From Butyrivibrio sp. AC2005 (lineage in GTDB: Bacteria; Bacillota; Clostridia; Lachnospirales; Lachnospiraceae): a stretch of DNA of 46,213 nt. Positions within the stretch are counted from its first letter, which is position 1, and each line of letters begins with the position of its first letter. The translations under genes and the position numbers were made by a program. The notes beneath the pieces were generated by a model that was not told the DNA's origin, ran no database searches, and saw only the letters and a program-made list of their open reading frames with translations. The stretch spans positions 1-46,213 of the forward strand of contig NZ_AUJI01000041.1 in assembly GCF_000424145.1 (NCBI RefSeq). Direction: 5' to 3'. Below, piece by piece: positions 32,018 to 40,061 of the stretch.

Positions 32018-32947
32018 ATGGAATACGTTTTTAAATCTAATGAAATAAGCAAAAGTTACGGGAAGTTCACTGCGCTTTCCGATGTAAATATGGAAATACC
32101 CAAAGGTGCGATTTACGGATTTGTGGGAAAAAACGGTGCAGGTAAAACAACACTCATACGAGTAATGACAGGTCTTCAGCGTCCCAGCTCAGGAACCTAT
32201 GAACTCATGGGCAAGTCATTTACAGATAAGGATATTTCAGAATCAAGACGCAGAATGGGAGCGGTTGTTGAGTCACCTGCAGTTTATCTGGATATGTCAG
32301 CAAGAGACAATCTTATTCAGCAGTGTCTAATGCTTGGACTTCCTGATTATAATTGTGTCGACGAGATACTTGAAATGGTTGGACTTGCGGAGACAGGGAA
32401 AAAGAAGGCAAGGAACTTTTCGCTAGGTATGCGTCAGCGTCTTGGAATTGGGGTGGCACTTTGCGGAAGTCCGGACTTCATTGTTCTTGATGAGCCTATA
32501 AATGGTCTTGATCCTCAGGGAATTATTGAAGTGAGAGAACTGATATTAAAGCTCAACAGAGAAAGGGGAATCACATTTCTGATTTCAAGTCACATCCTGG
32601 ATGAACTGGCTAAGGTTGCAACTCACTACGGTTTTATAGATAAGGGACATATTGTAAGACAGATGACCGCAGAGGAACTCACCGATGAATGTCGCAAATC
32701 CATACGCATGAAAGTAAGTGATATAAAGCTTTTATCCAAGGTTATGGAGGAAAAGAAAATAGATTACAAGGTTGTTGATTCCAATACGGCAGATGTTTAT
32801 GCAGATCTCACATTCTCAGAAGTTGCAAAAGATTTCGAGAAGGTTGGATGCACAATAATAAATATGCAGGAGCATGATGAGAGTCTTGAGGCCTTCTATT
32901 TATCACTTCTTGGAGGTAATGAGAATGTTCAGAAATCTGTATGCTGA
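32018..32947 (+). CDS. ABC ATPase, BcrA/lantibiotic-immunity type
   Basis: A 309-residue ATPase of the BcrA/NisF/SpaF class. It shows Walker A 'GKNGAGKTT' (37-45), signature 'FSLGMRQRLGI', Walker B 'FIVLDEPINGLDPQG' and H-loop 'SSHILDELAK', then an 80-residue C-terminal extension. ATG 32018 gives the usual family start 'MEYVFKSNEISKSYG'; ATG 32006 is the alternative but leaves almost no room for a ribosome site. Its 3' end overlaps the first permease gene by 23 bases. With two ABC-2-type permeases it would form an exporter that clears a membrane-active peptide or drug. Confidence 0.88.
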   Translation: MEYVFKSNEISKSYGKFTALSDVNMEIPKGAIYGFVGKNGAGKTTLIRVMTGLQRPSSGTYELMGKSFTDKDISESRRRMGAVVESPAVYLDMSARDNLIQQCLMLGLPDYNCVDEILEMVGLAETGKKKARNFSLGMRQRLGIGVALCGSPDFIVLDEPINGLDPQGIIEVRELILKLNRERGITFLISSHILDELAKVATHYGFIDKGHIVRQMTAEELTDECRKSIRMKVSDIKLLSKVMEEKKIDYKVVDSNTADVYADLTFSEVAKDFEKVGCTIINMQEHDESLEAFYLSLLGGNENVQKSVC

Positions 32948-33692
32948 TACCAGGAGTATATTGCTGAGCCGTGCATTTCATTTGGCACTTATAATTATTG
33001 CTGCTTATCAAGTGTTCTATTTTGCACATATAAAAGTTGTTTATGCTTTTATTGGTGTATCGGAAATTGATGCTGATGATATCGCTTTTGTCTTTGTTTC
33101 GGTGGCAGCTTTCCTTGTGACAGCGGCAACACTGTTCATAACTGACAGAGAGTTTTCAAGCGGGTGCATCCGAAACAAACTTATATCCGGAGTCAAAAGA
33201 AGGGATGCGTTTTTGTCCGCAGTTTGTGGTGGAATGCTTCAGGGGGCTTTGTATACTGTTTTCGCATGTCTCATATCAATACCCTTTATCGGCTTATTTT
33301 CGGTAGGCTTTATAAACTTTTCAATTCAGGAAGTAGCTGACTACTGGCTTGTCGTGGTAATGACCTGCATGGCGATTGGGGCTTTTTCAACAGCACTTGT
33401 CATGATTCTTGGAGGAAGTAAGCTTTCCTACGTGATTGGTCTTCTTATTGCATTTGTAATGAAGGTCTGGGATACAGTTATCCTTGATAAGCTATATCCT
33501 GAGAAGGGATTTTGCAAGCTCACAGGAGCAAAGCTTGCAGTATACAGCTTTGTGGACAAATATATTCCCTATTCATATCTGATGATAAGACCACATTACG
33601 AAATGCGCTTTTATGTTACGGGATGTGCTGCAATGATTGTCATCTCAGTAGTAATCGGCCTGATTGTGTTTAGTAAAAGGGAATTAAAATAA
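32925..33692 (+). CDS. ABC-2-type permease subunit 1
   Basis: A 255-residue permease with six hydrophobic helices and a C-terminal 'FSKRELK'. The cytoplasmic 'REFSSGCIRNKLISGVKRRD' loop is typical of lantibiotic-immunity permeases (NisE/SpaE, BcrB). ATG 32925 is chosen because GGAGG (32912-32916) sits 8 bases before it; the open frame starts earlier, inside the ATPase gene. The shared 'IRNKI/L..G' loop with the next gene shows that the two permeases are paralogues forming a heterodimer. Confidence 0.8.
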   Translation: MFRNLYADTRSILLSRAFHLALIIIAAYQVFYFAHIKVVYAFIGVSEIDADDIAFVFVSVAAFLVTAATLFITDREFSSGCIRNKLISGVKRRDAFLSAVCGGMLQGALYTVFACLISIPFIGLFSVGFINFSIQEVADYWLVVVMTCMAIGAFSTALVMILGGSKLSYVIGLLIAFVMKVWDTVILDKLYPEKGFCKLTGAKLAVYSFVDKYIPYSYLMIRPHYEMRFYVTGCAAMIVISVVIGLIVFSKRELK

Positions 33693-33719
33693 AGAATTCA
33701 TACGTGGAGAAAACAAAAA

Positions 33720-34463
33720 ATGATCAATTTATATAGAGCTAATATGAAAAGAATAACCGCAAACTTCATTTTTTTAGGAGGTTGTATCATAGCATTTCTT
33801 GCTACCTATATATTTACTGCAAACGTGATGGGGATGACAGGACGTTTTGAAAATATGGGTCCGGACAGAAGAATGTTTTTTATAAGCATTGCAATGATGG
33901 GATTTTTTACAATATTTGTACCGCTTTATACGAACATGGAATATCGCTTTGGAGTCATCAGAAACAAGATAGTAGCCGGCTATTCTCAGAAGCAGGTTTA
34001 TTATAGCCATCTTTTGGGACATCTTAGTGTATTGGCTATAATGATGATTTTTTACCTTTTGGGAGGAATTTTAGGTGGAGCAAGAGATTTTTGGGAAATA
34101 GCCCTGCTTAACATCGTTATGTTTTTTGCGCTTTGCGGTTATATTGCGACAATGATGCTCATCAGCTTCCGCATTCTTAAGATTGTTGCGCTTAGCATTT
34201 CTGCTTTCCTTATACTGAATGTCTATTACACAGGAACAATGATAGGTAATGCACTTTTGTCCTTTGTTTTGAAGGGAGCTGCAAAGCAGGTTGGCGTAAT
34301 CATTTATAACATGACAGTGTTTGGACAGTGGTTTTCGGGAACAGGTCTTGCTGATGATTATATTAATCCGGGAAGATTTTTGCAGATGGTTATTTCTATA
34401 GTAGTTACGCTGGCGATGACGCTTATTGCAACAGCCGGACTTGATAAGAGAGACCTGAAATAA
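33720..34463 (+). CDS. ABC-2-type permease subunit 2
   Basis: A 247-residue, six-helix permease, paralogous to the one before it: 'EYRFGVIRNKIVAGYSQKQV' matches the 'REFSSGCIRNKLISGVKRRD' loop, and the end 'LDKRDLK' matches 'FSKRELK'. It starts 27 bases after the first permease. Together with the BcrA-type ATPase it completes the transporter. Confidence 0.8.
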   Translation: MINLYRANMKRITANFIFLGGCIIAFLATYIFTANVMGMTGRFENMGPDRRMFFISIAMMGFFTIFVPLYTNMEYRFGVIRNKIVAGYSQKQVYYSHLLGHLSVLAIMMIFYLLGGILGGARDFWEIALLNIVMFFALCGYIATMMLISFRILKIVALSISAFLILNVYYTGTMIGNALLSFVLKGAAKQVGVIIYNMTVFGQWFSGTGLADDYINPGRFLQMVISIVVTLAMTLIATAGLDKRDLK

Positions 34464-34483
34464 GACTGGGAGCAGGATAGAAA

Positions 34484-35767
34484 ATGAGACGATATAAATA
34501 TTTTTTTTGCACATGTATATTAGCCGTGGCTGTTTTTGTAAGCTTGTTGGTGGGGATAAGAACGACCAAAGCTTTTTCTACTGAAAGAAAAATGGATGGG
34601 ATTGAAGAAATTGGACAGTGCTTTGCAGATTTCAGGATTCCTGCAGATACAAGGGCAGTTGGCATCGGAGAGGCAACTCATGGAAACCGCGAGTTTCAGA
34701 CTGTGAAAAGAGATGTTCTTGAAAAGGTCGTAAAAGAGGGCAATGGACGATGCATCTGCTTTGAAATGTCAGTCGGTGATGCCGCGATGCTTAATGATGC
34801 ACTTCATGATGAGAATGCAGATCTAACGGAAGTAGTCGGAAAACAGAGCTATCCAATTTATGATACAGCTGAAATAGCAGACCTTCTGGAATGGATGAGA
34901 GCGTATAACGAAAATCTACCTTATGAAGAATCACTAATGTTTTACGGTGTGGATATTCAGGGTGGCAGTACTGCAATCAGATATTTGCAGGATATCATAA
35001 ATGAAGAAAGAACCCTTATAACAGAGGAGGAAAAGAGCTTTATCCTTCCCCTTGATATATATGACAAAGAGCAATACTCTTCGGAACGCGAGAAGTTCGT
35101 AGCCATGTATGAGAGACTACTTTCTATGGATGATCTTAAGGCTAAGCAGCTTGGCATGGTGGCAAAGAGCGTGGTTCTTAACATTGATGCACCAAACTAT
35201 GAAACGAATGCTGAAGAAAATGATTATAACAGGGATCTTAAGATGGCAGAGAATCTTCTTGATTATTCGAAAATTGAAGAAGAAAGAGGCTATAGTCAGG
35301 TTATAATTACAGCCCACAGCGGTCATTTAAGAAGGGGCGGAAAGAGTGTTTTAGCAAGCGATGATGATGAGACCATGGGAGATCATATAGACCGATTGTT
35401 TGAAGGTAGCTATTTTTGTATTGGCACCGATTTTTATGAGGGTTATGTAAATATTCATACCGCCGGTACCTTCGATGATGACTACGAAAGAGCGGATCAT
35501 TTTTACTGCAGTGATGACCCCTTGGCCTATCAGGCGAAATACTTTGAAAATGGAACATATTGCCTTGATTTCTCAAGGGTGACGGATGAAAATAGTATTG
35601 TGTATAAAAATGTTCACAGCCTTATTTTCTGCGGTGCTGCCGGTGAAGGATATGGCGCGATTCAGGATGTGTACAGACAGGAACGAAGTAAGTTTGTTCC
35701 TGCTGACAGGTTCGATGCGATGATTTTTTTCTATGAGGTAACACCTATCGATCCGATTCATGCATAA
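34484..35767 (+). CDS. Erythromycin-esterase-family hydrolase, membrane-anchored
   Basis: A 427-residue protein of the Ere family (PF05139) with an uncleaved-looking N-terminal signal anchor (about 8-24), so it probably acts outside the cell. Family residues are 'GIGEATHGNREF' (E63, H66), 'CFEMSV' (E94), 'GVDIQGG' and 'ITAHSGHLRRGG'. Ere enzymes open the lactone of macrolides, but many family members have other unknown esters as substrates and lack a membrane anchor. It lies 20 bases after permease 2 and just before the kinase gene, so it belongs to the regulated unit. The pairing suggests combined destruction and export of a lactone- or ester-containing compound. Confidence 0.82.
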   Translation: MRRYKYFFCTCILAVAVFVSLLVGIRTTKAFSTERKMDGIEEIGQCFADFRIPADTRAVGIGEATHGNREFQTVKRDVLEKVVKEGNGRCICFEMSVGDAAMLNDALHDENADLTEVVGKQSYPIYDTAEIADLLEWMRAYNENLPYEESLMFYGVDIQGGSTAIRYLQDIINEERTLITEEEKSFILPLDIYDKEQYSSEREKFVAMYERLLSMDDLKAKQLGMVAKSVVLNIDAPNYETNAEENDYNRDLKMAENLLDYSKIEEERGYSQVIITAHSGHLRRGGKSVLASDDDETMGDHIDRLFEGSYFCIGTDFYEGYVNIHTAGTFDDDYERADHFYCSDDPLAYQAKYFENGTYCLDFSRVTDENSIVYKNVHSLIFCGAAGEGYGAIQDVYRQERSKFVPADRFDAMIFFYEVTPIDPIHA

Positions 35768-35792
35768 ATTATTGATTTACTGGGAGTGCTTA

Positions 35793-36668
35793 ATGAATTA
35801 TTTATTGATTGTCTGCTTGATAATAATACTATTTCTATCAATGAAGATTATTGCGATGAGGCTTTCTCTTAAGGAACTTAAAGAGGGTTATGAGGAGAGG
35901 GCGAGGATTCACACTAATACTCTTCTTACAGTATCAAGCCGGGACAGGAGAGTTAGGGAGCTTGCAGTTTCCATGAATAAGACTCTTGAGAAACTTAGAG
36001 ATTCTTACAACAGGTACGAGAACGGAGATCAGGAGATAAAGAAGGCAATAACTAACATCTCCCATGATCTGCGAACACCTCTGACAGCAATCAGCGGGTA
36101 TTTGGAGCTTGCTCAGCGCCAGGAAAAGAGTCCGGGAATGGAGAAGTATCTGTCAGTGATTGAAAACAGAACAGAGCACATGAAGAAGCTAACAGAAGAG
36201 CTCTTTGAGTACTCACTTATGTCTGGTGGAGAGATTACGGAGGACAAGCAGGAAGTAAATGTGAACAGAATGCTTGAAGACTGCATAATGAATTACTATC
36301 CTTCACTGAAGGCTATGGGCATTAATCCTGAGATAGATATCACTGATAAAAAGATTATAAGAAATCTCTATCCCACTTATGTGGAGAGAATACTGAGCAA
36401 TCTTGTGAGTAATGCCCTTAAATACAGTGATGGCGATTTGGAAATTATGCTTTCTGATGAAGGAATCCTTAGGGTTACTAATTCCTCCGATAAGCTTTCA
36501 AATGTCGATGTTAATAAGCTTTTTGACAGATTTTTTACAGTTGAAACAGGAAGCAGGAATTCAACCGGTCTTGGCTTATCAATAGTGAAGCTGTTTACGG
36601 AGCGCATGGATTTAAGGCTTAATGCAACTTATGAAAATGGAAAGATTGCGATTGAGGTAGGATTTTAG
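35793..36668 (+). CDS. Histidine kinase of the ABC/esterase locus
   Basis: A 291-residue kinase with a single N-terminal membrane helix (about 2-22) and a coiled linker. The phospho-acceptor is H91 in 'NISHDLRTPLTAI', and the ATPase domain has 'NLVSNALKY', 'FDRFFTVE' and 'STGLGLSIVK'. The linker-then-kinase form without a sensory domain resembles lantibiotic-resistance kinases that depend on their transporter. ATG 35793 follows GGGAG and gives 'MNYLLIVCLI'. The partner is most likely the regulator at 31240, the only unpaired OmpR-type regulator nearby. Confidence 0.86.
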   Translation: MNYLLIVCLIIILFLSMKIIAMRLSLKELKEGYEERARIHTNTLLTVSSRDRRVRELAVSMNKTLEKLRDSYNRYENGDQEIKKAITNISHDLRTPLTAISGYLELAQRQEKSPGMEKYLSVIENRTEHMKKLTEELFEYSLMSGGEITEDKQEVNVNRMLEDCIMNYYPSLKAMGINPEIDITDKKIIRNLYPTYVERILSNLVSNALKYSDGDLEIMLSDEGILRVTNSSDKLSNVDVNKLFDRFFTVETGSRNSTGLGLSIVKLFTERMDLRLNATYENGKIAIEVGF

Positions 36669-36678
36669 TATGGCATAG

Positions 36679-36804
36679 GCTAATATTTATTCCTTTAATG
36701 CACAGAGTCAGTGCATGTTTGAATCGATAGGATTTAAGAAAACAGATGAAGAGTGGTATGAATTCAAGATAGGTGAAACTGAATCTACGGAGGGTATATG
36801 CTAG
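36679..36804 (+). pseudogene. C-terminal remnant of a GNAT acetyltransferase
   Basis: The frame reads 'ANIYSFNAQSQCMFESIGFK' and then 'KTDEEWYEFKIGE'. This is the last strand-helix of a GNAT enzyme (the N-x-x-S-x-x-x-F-ES-IGF motif), preceded by an in-frame stop and lacking everything before it. Its end overlaps the methyltransferase start. This is the third GNAT fragment in the window. Confidence 0.6.
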
Positions 36805-37430
36805 ATAATAGAGGTTTTGATTTATGGGCAGATGGATATGATGCAGCTGTAGGGCTTTCTGATGAAGAAGATAGGTATCCGTTTGCAGGATATAAGAATG
36901 TTTTAGGCGGTATTTTTCAAGAGGTTATGACCAAGGAGAATGCCTGTGTTTTAGATATTGGTTTTGGAACCGGTACACTTACTACAAAGCTTTATGAGAA
37001 TGGGTGCGTGATATATGGTCAAGACTTCTCTGAGCGAATGATTGAGCTGGCCAAGGAGAAAATGCCGGATGCGAATCTGTATCAAGGAGACTTTTCAAAA
37101 GGATTAGTCCAAGAGCTTAAGGATTGTAAGTTTGATTTCATCATTGGAACTTATTCCCTACATCATCTTACAGATGAACAGAAGATAGGGTTCTTTTCAG
37201 AACTAATAGACAGGTTAAATGAAGACGGAAAGATCCTTATTGGAGATGTAGCATTTGAAACAAGGGAAGATCTTGAAAAATGCAAGTCAGAAGAAGGTGG
37301 TGACTGGGATGATGATGAGATATATTTTGTTGTGGAGGAAATCATGAAATCGTTTCCTCAGGTAAGATTTGAGCAAAAATCATATTGTTCCGGCATTATT
37401 ATGATAGAAAAGATGTGTGGGAAAAGATAA
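36798..37430 (+). CDS. Class I SAM-dependent methyltransferase, YrrT-like
   Basis: A 210-residue methyltransferase. Motif I is 'VLDIGFGTGTL' (51-61), the acidic end of strand 2 'IYGQDFSERMIELAKEKM', motif II/post 'FDFIIGTYSLHHL', and motif III 'GKILIGDVAF'. The N-terminal 'FDLWADGYDAAVG' resembles B. subtilis YrrT-type enzymes. The substrate is not predictable. GGAGGG lies 4 bases before ATG 36798. It converges with the kinase gene on the other strand, with 52 bases between them. Confidence 0.85.
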   Translation: MLDNRGFDLWADGYDAAVGLSDEEDRYPFAGYKNVLGGIFQEVMTKENACVLDIGFGTGTLTTKLYENGCVIYGQDFSERMIELAKEKMPDANLYQGDFSKGLVQELKDCKFDFIIGTYSLHHLTDEQKIGFFSELIDRLNEDGKILIGDVAFETREDLEKCKSEEGGDWDDDEIYFVVEEIMKSFPQVRFEQKSYCSGIIMIEKMCGKR

Positions 37431-37482
37431 CATGTATAGAACAATAATCTACTCCAACAATGTAAGGAGAATAGGATTGTTT

Positions 37483-38784
37483 TTATAGTATGACTATTAC
37501 CAAGTCAATTTTAAAAGTGGACTTACTGGTATGAATAAGACAATCCCCATTCATTTTTTTCATCATTGAATTGATATTTTTTAGTCCAATTCCGTTACTT
37601 GAGTTGTTGTTAGCATTGGCAGAAACTGTATTTTCAACAGAGATACAGAAAGTTTTCCCATCACATTTGGTACCAAGATATACAGGCATTGTTTTATCCG
37701 CATACTTAACTATGTTTGACTGGATGTTATTCATAATTCTTCCAATGTAATCAAAAGATACGGATACGTTCTGATTTGGCCATGATAGTTCCTGCACTTC
37801 TACAGAAAAGCCTTGCATACCCAGATAATTACATAGTTCTGAAAGATAATCTCCAAATGCATATTCTACCGTAACTACTTCAAATTCATCTTTTGCATTG
37901 GAATTGATTAGAAAAAAGTCAAACAACTGGTCTGACAGATTCTTTATTTCAAAAGCCTTTTGTAATGCTTTATCGGAATAATCAGATACATTTTGAAGGT
38001 TATTCTGTCGTTTGACTATTTCGATGTAAGCCATAAGGCTTGTTAGAGGCGTCCTGAGATCGTGAGCCATGCCAAGAACAAGATTATCCTGTGCCTTTTT
38101 CATCTTAAGCTCATTTTCTTGTTTTTCTATTAGATCAGTACGCATGTGCTCTATAGCACCGGCGAGACTTGAAATCTCATCATCACCCATGACACGGAAT
38201 GAGGCATTTTCGAGTCCGGAATTCATTTTGTTTACTTCATTTCCAAGTTCTACGATATAAAGTACTTCCTTTTTTATTCTAAACAGAACTATTACAAAAC
38301 CAGCACATCCGCTTAGTAGGGCAGATATTGCATATGCTGTGAAATAGTATTTCCGTTCAACATTCTTGTAAATGAAAACATCCGCATCACCATCGGCAAA
38401 TCGAACATTGCTCATATATAGCCTGGTGTAATTTAGTTGTTCGGATTCTGTATCACCAAGAGGAATCTTGCCCATGTACGCATTGTCATAAAGAAGAAGG
38501 TTTTCTCTGGATATAGTAAAATAGTCGACCTTGTTTTCCTCGGCCCAGTCACGGATTGCAAAAGTTTCTGTCGCCTTTAAATTTTTTTCTGTTACGTAGT
38601 ATTGAAACCGGCTTACCAGAGGGTCAGATATGTCTTTTCGAAAATTGGAGTTTTGAAATATGTCATCCAGAATATAATTTGCTGTGGAGAAAAGTATAAA
38701 AAATAATGTAAGCGAAGCTGCCATGCTTAGAGCAAACAATATCATTATTTTCTTTGTAATGCTTCGTGTCTTAGTTTTAGCCAA
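37483..38784 (-). CDS. Histidine kinase with extracytoplasmic sensor loop
   Basis: A 433-residue kinase. Membrane helices at about 13-36 and 150-170 enclose an outer loop of about 110 residues. A HAMP-like linker follows ('GDDEISSLAGAIEHM'), then phospho-acceptor H241 in 'GMAHDLRTPLTSL', and an ATPase domain with 'NNIQSNIVKYAD' and 'SNGIGLKNINSMMKKMNG', which is somewhat degenerate in its G1 box. It overlaps the regulator gene by 8 bases. It is the only OmpR-type kinase here with a real outer domain, so it could sense a secreted ligand directly. It neighbours the peptide locus starting at 39.7 kb. Confidence 0.85.
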   Translation of the reverse strand: MAKTKTRSITKKIMILFALSMAASLTLFFILFSTANYILDDIFQNSNFRKDISDPLVSRFQYYVTEKNLKATETFAIRDWAEENKVDYFTISRENLLLYDNAYMGKIPLGDTESEQLNYTRLYMSNVRFADGDADVFIYKNVERKYYFTAYAISALLSGCAGFVIVLFRIKKEVLYIVELGNEVNKMNSGLENASFRVMGDDEISSLAGAIEHMRTDLIEKQENELKMKKAQDNLVLGMAHDLRTPLTSLMAYIEIVKRQNNLQNVSDYSDKALQKAFEIKNLSDQLFDFFLINSNAKDEFEVVTVEYAFGDYLSELCNYLGMQGFSVEVQELSWPNQNVSVSFDYIGRIMNNIQSNIVKYADKTMPVYLGTKCDGKTFCISVENTVSANANNNSSNGIGLKNINSMMKKMNGDCLIHTSKSTFKIDLVIVIL

Positions 38785-39481
38785 TTTTGTAACCCTTTCC
38801 CCAAATAGTTAAGACTCTGCGCGGTTCCTGTGGATTTTTTTCTATTTTTGTTCGTAGTTTCCTTATATGAACCATTACAGTATTTGATGAATCCTGGAGA
38901 TATGTTTCATTCCATACTGCTTCGTATAATTCCTGTGCTGAAAAGATCTTGTCCGAAGTGCTGATCAGAAGTAGTAAAATCTGGTATTCAGTTTCTGTGA
39001 GCGATACTTCATTTCCATCAATGAACACCTCGTTTTTGCATGTGTTTATTTTTATACCATTGTGATCAAGCCATTCTTCACTGCAGGTACTAATGCGAGA
39101 TGCTGATGAGTCGTATTCCTTATGTCTTCTTAGCATAGCGTGTATTCTTGAAGATAATTCAACATATGAAAATGGTTTTACAAGATAGTCATCTCCACCG
39201 AAAGAGAACCCAAGAACCTTATCTTCTTCAGCAGATCTGGCAGTTAGAAATAGGATAGGGACAACAGAAATTTTACGGATTTCTTCGCAAACCTGATAAC
39301 CGGACATTCCGGGGAGCATTATGTCAAGAATTACAAGATCTGTATTTTCAGTTAGCATAGAAAGACCTTGTTCGCCGGAAGAAGCTTCTAATACTGAAAA
39401 ATCTTCACTTTCAAGAAGAATTTTCACGCTATCTCTTATGCTTTCATCGTCTTCAATTATCAGTATGGTCTGTGAGCTCAT
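38777..39481 (-). CDS. OmpR-family response regulator
   Basis: A 234-residue regulator. Its receiver has E11-D12-D13, phospho-acceptor in 'DLVILDIMLPGMSG' and 'YLVKPFSYVEL'. The winged helix ends 'RRVLTIWGKGYKIG'. It begins divergently from the KSCGWVDCF peptide locus, sharing a 335-base intergenic region. CTTAAG-type direct repeats lie 50-76 bases upstream of its start. It pairs with the overlapping kinase. Confidence 0.87.
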   Translation of the reverse strand: MSSQTILIIEDDESIRDSVKILLESEDFSVLEASSGEQGLSMLTENTDLVILDIMLPGMSGYQVCEEIRKISVVPILFLTARSAEEDKVLGFSFGGDDYLVKPFSYVELSSRIHAMLRRHKEYDSSASRISTCSEEWLDHNGIKINTCKNEVFIDGNEVSLTETEYQILLLLISTSDKIFSAQELYEAVWNETYLQDSSNTVMVHIRKLRTKIEKNPQEPRRVLTIWGKGYKIG

Positions 39482-39531
39482 AACGTGTCCTTATTATGGT
39501 TTTTCTTTACTATAACATAGATTTTATACGA

Positions 39532-39557
39532 CTTAGGAAAACTTAAGAATTATTAAG
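39532..39557 (-). promoter_or_regulatory. Three 10-bp-spaced TTAAG repeats before the regulator
   Basis: On the + strand CTTAGG (39532), CTTAAG (39542) and ATTAAG (39552) recur every 10 bases. On the minus strand this reads as three CTTAA-type boxes ahead of TATAGT-like -10 boxes. This is normal geometry for autoregulation by an OmpR-family protein. Confidence 0.5.
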
Positions 39558-39599
39558 ATTTATCTGAAAAAATAGATGATAATATGAATTTAGCAAGAA

Positions 39600-39657
39600 T
39601 CTCCATTCCCACCATTATTTGGAATCCCCGGTTTGATATGGAGAGCTATAGTGGGAA
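39600..39657 (+). other. Possible H-type RNA pseudoknot in the divergent region
   Basis: TCTCCAT (39600-39606) is complementary to ATGGAGA (39638-39644). TTCCCAC (39606-39612) is complementary to GTGGGAA (39651-39657). The order is A-B-A'-B', as in a pseudoknot. A separate hairpin, AGAAAATCT/AGATTTTCT (39699-39726), follows. No promoter is assigned for such an RNA. Confidence 0.3.
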
Positions 39658-39725
39658 CGATGGGGTGTTCTACTCTTATCTTGGGATTATATGGCAGAAG
39701 AAAATCTTAAAATAAGTAGATTTTC

Positions 39726-39759
39726 TGTCCCGAAATTAAATGCTCATGCGTTATATAAA
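39726..39759 (+). promoter_or_regulatory. Shared ECF-like promoter element, copy 1
   Basis: TGTCCCGAAAT (39726-39736), CTC (39743) and CGTTATATA (39749-39757) have spacing identical to copies at 43915 and 45345. TGTCCC and CGTT are 17 bases apart, like the -35/-10 pair of ECF sigma factors. It lies 57 bases before the KSCGWVDCF peptide gene. Confidence 0.72.
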
Positions 39760-39816
39760 TGAGGGGATTAAAGATACTTGAGAAGGGAAAACTTTGTTTG
39801 GAGCGGAGGGAATAAT

Positions 39817-39993
39817 ATGCATACAAAAAAGCTGGTAGTAATCTGCTTGGGGGTAATTGTGGCAATAATTATAACGGTAGTGTCATTTGGGGATATGTCT
39901 GCCAAACCGGAGCCGTTAACTAATGGTTCTGAATTAAATAAAGAAGTTACATTTGATGACATTAAAAGCTGTGGATGGGTTGACTGTTTTTAA
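39817..39993 (+). CDS. KSCGWVDCF small peptide A, 58 residues
   Basis: ATG 39817 follows GCGGAGGG. The product starts 'MHTKKLVVICLGVIVAIIIT' (an N-in membrane segment or signal peptide), then a short outer spacer containing 'KPEPLT', and ends 'VTFDDIKSCGWVDCF'. The last nine residues, including both cysteines, are identical in the paralogue at 45406, while the membrane segment has diverged, so the C-terminus is the selected part. The cysteines are five residues apart and could form a disulphide or be modified. There is no AgrB, LanM or radical-SAM gene nearby. It is a candidate secreted signal, bacteriocin or anchored effector; the family is unknown to me. Confidence 0.75.
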   Translation: MHTKKLVVICLGVIVAIIITVVSFGDMSAKPEPLTNGSELNKEVTFDDIKSCGWVDCF

Positions 39994-40061
39994 AAGTCGA
40001 TACTTATGGCATTACATAACGAGATTGAGATAAGGCTTTCAAAATGGGAGAAAAGGGGACT

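Noticed and set aside
37431..37482. Terminator between the convergent methyltransferase and kinase genes
   Set aside because: AACAAT/ATTGTT and CTCC/GGAG can pair, but only with large internal loops. This is too weak to call.
39817..39993. KSCGWVDCF peptides as AgrD cyclic-lactone precursors
   Set aside because: AgrD needs an acidic C-terminal tail after the cysteine block and an adjacent AgrB. Here the protein ends at the cysteine block and no AgrB-like gene is in the window.
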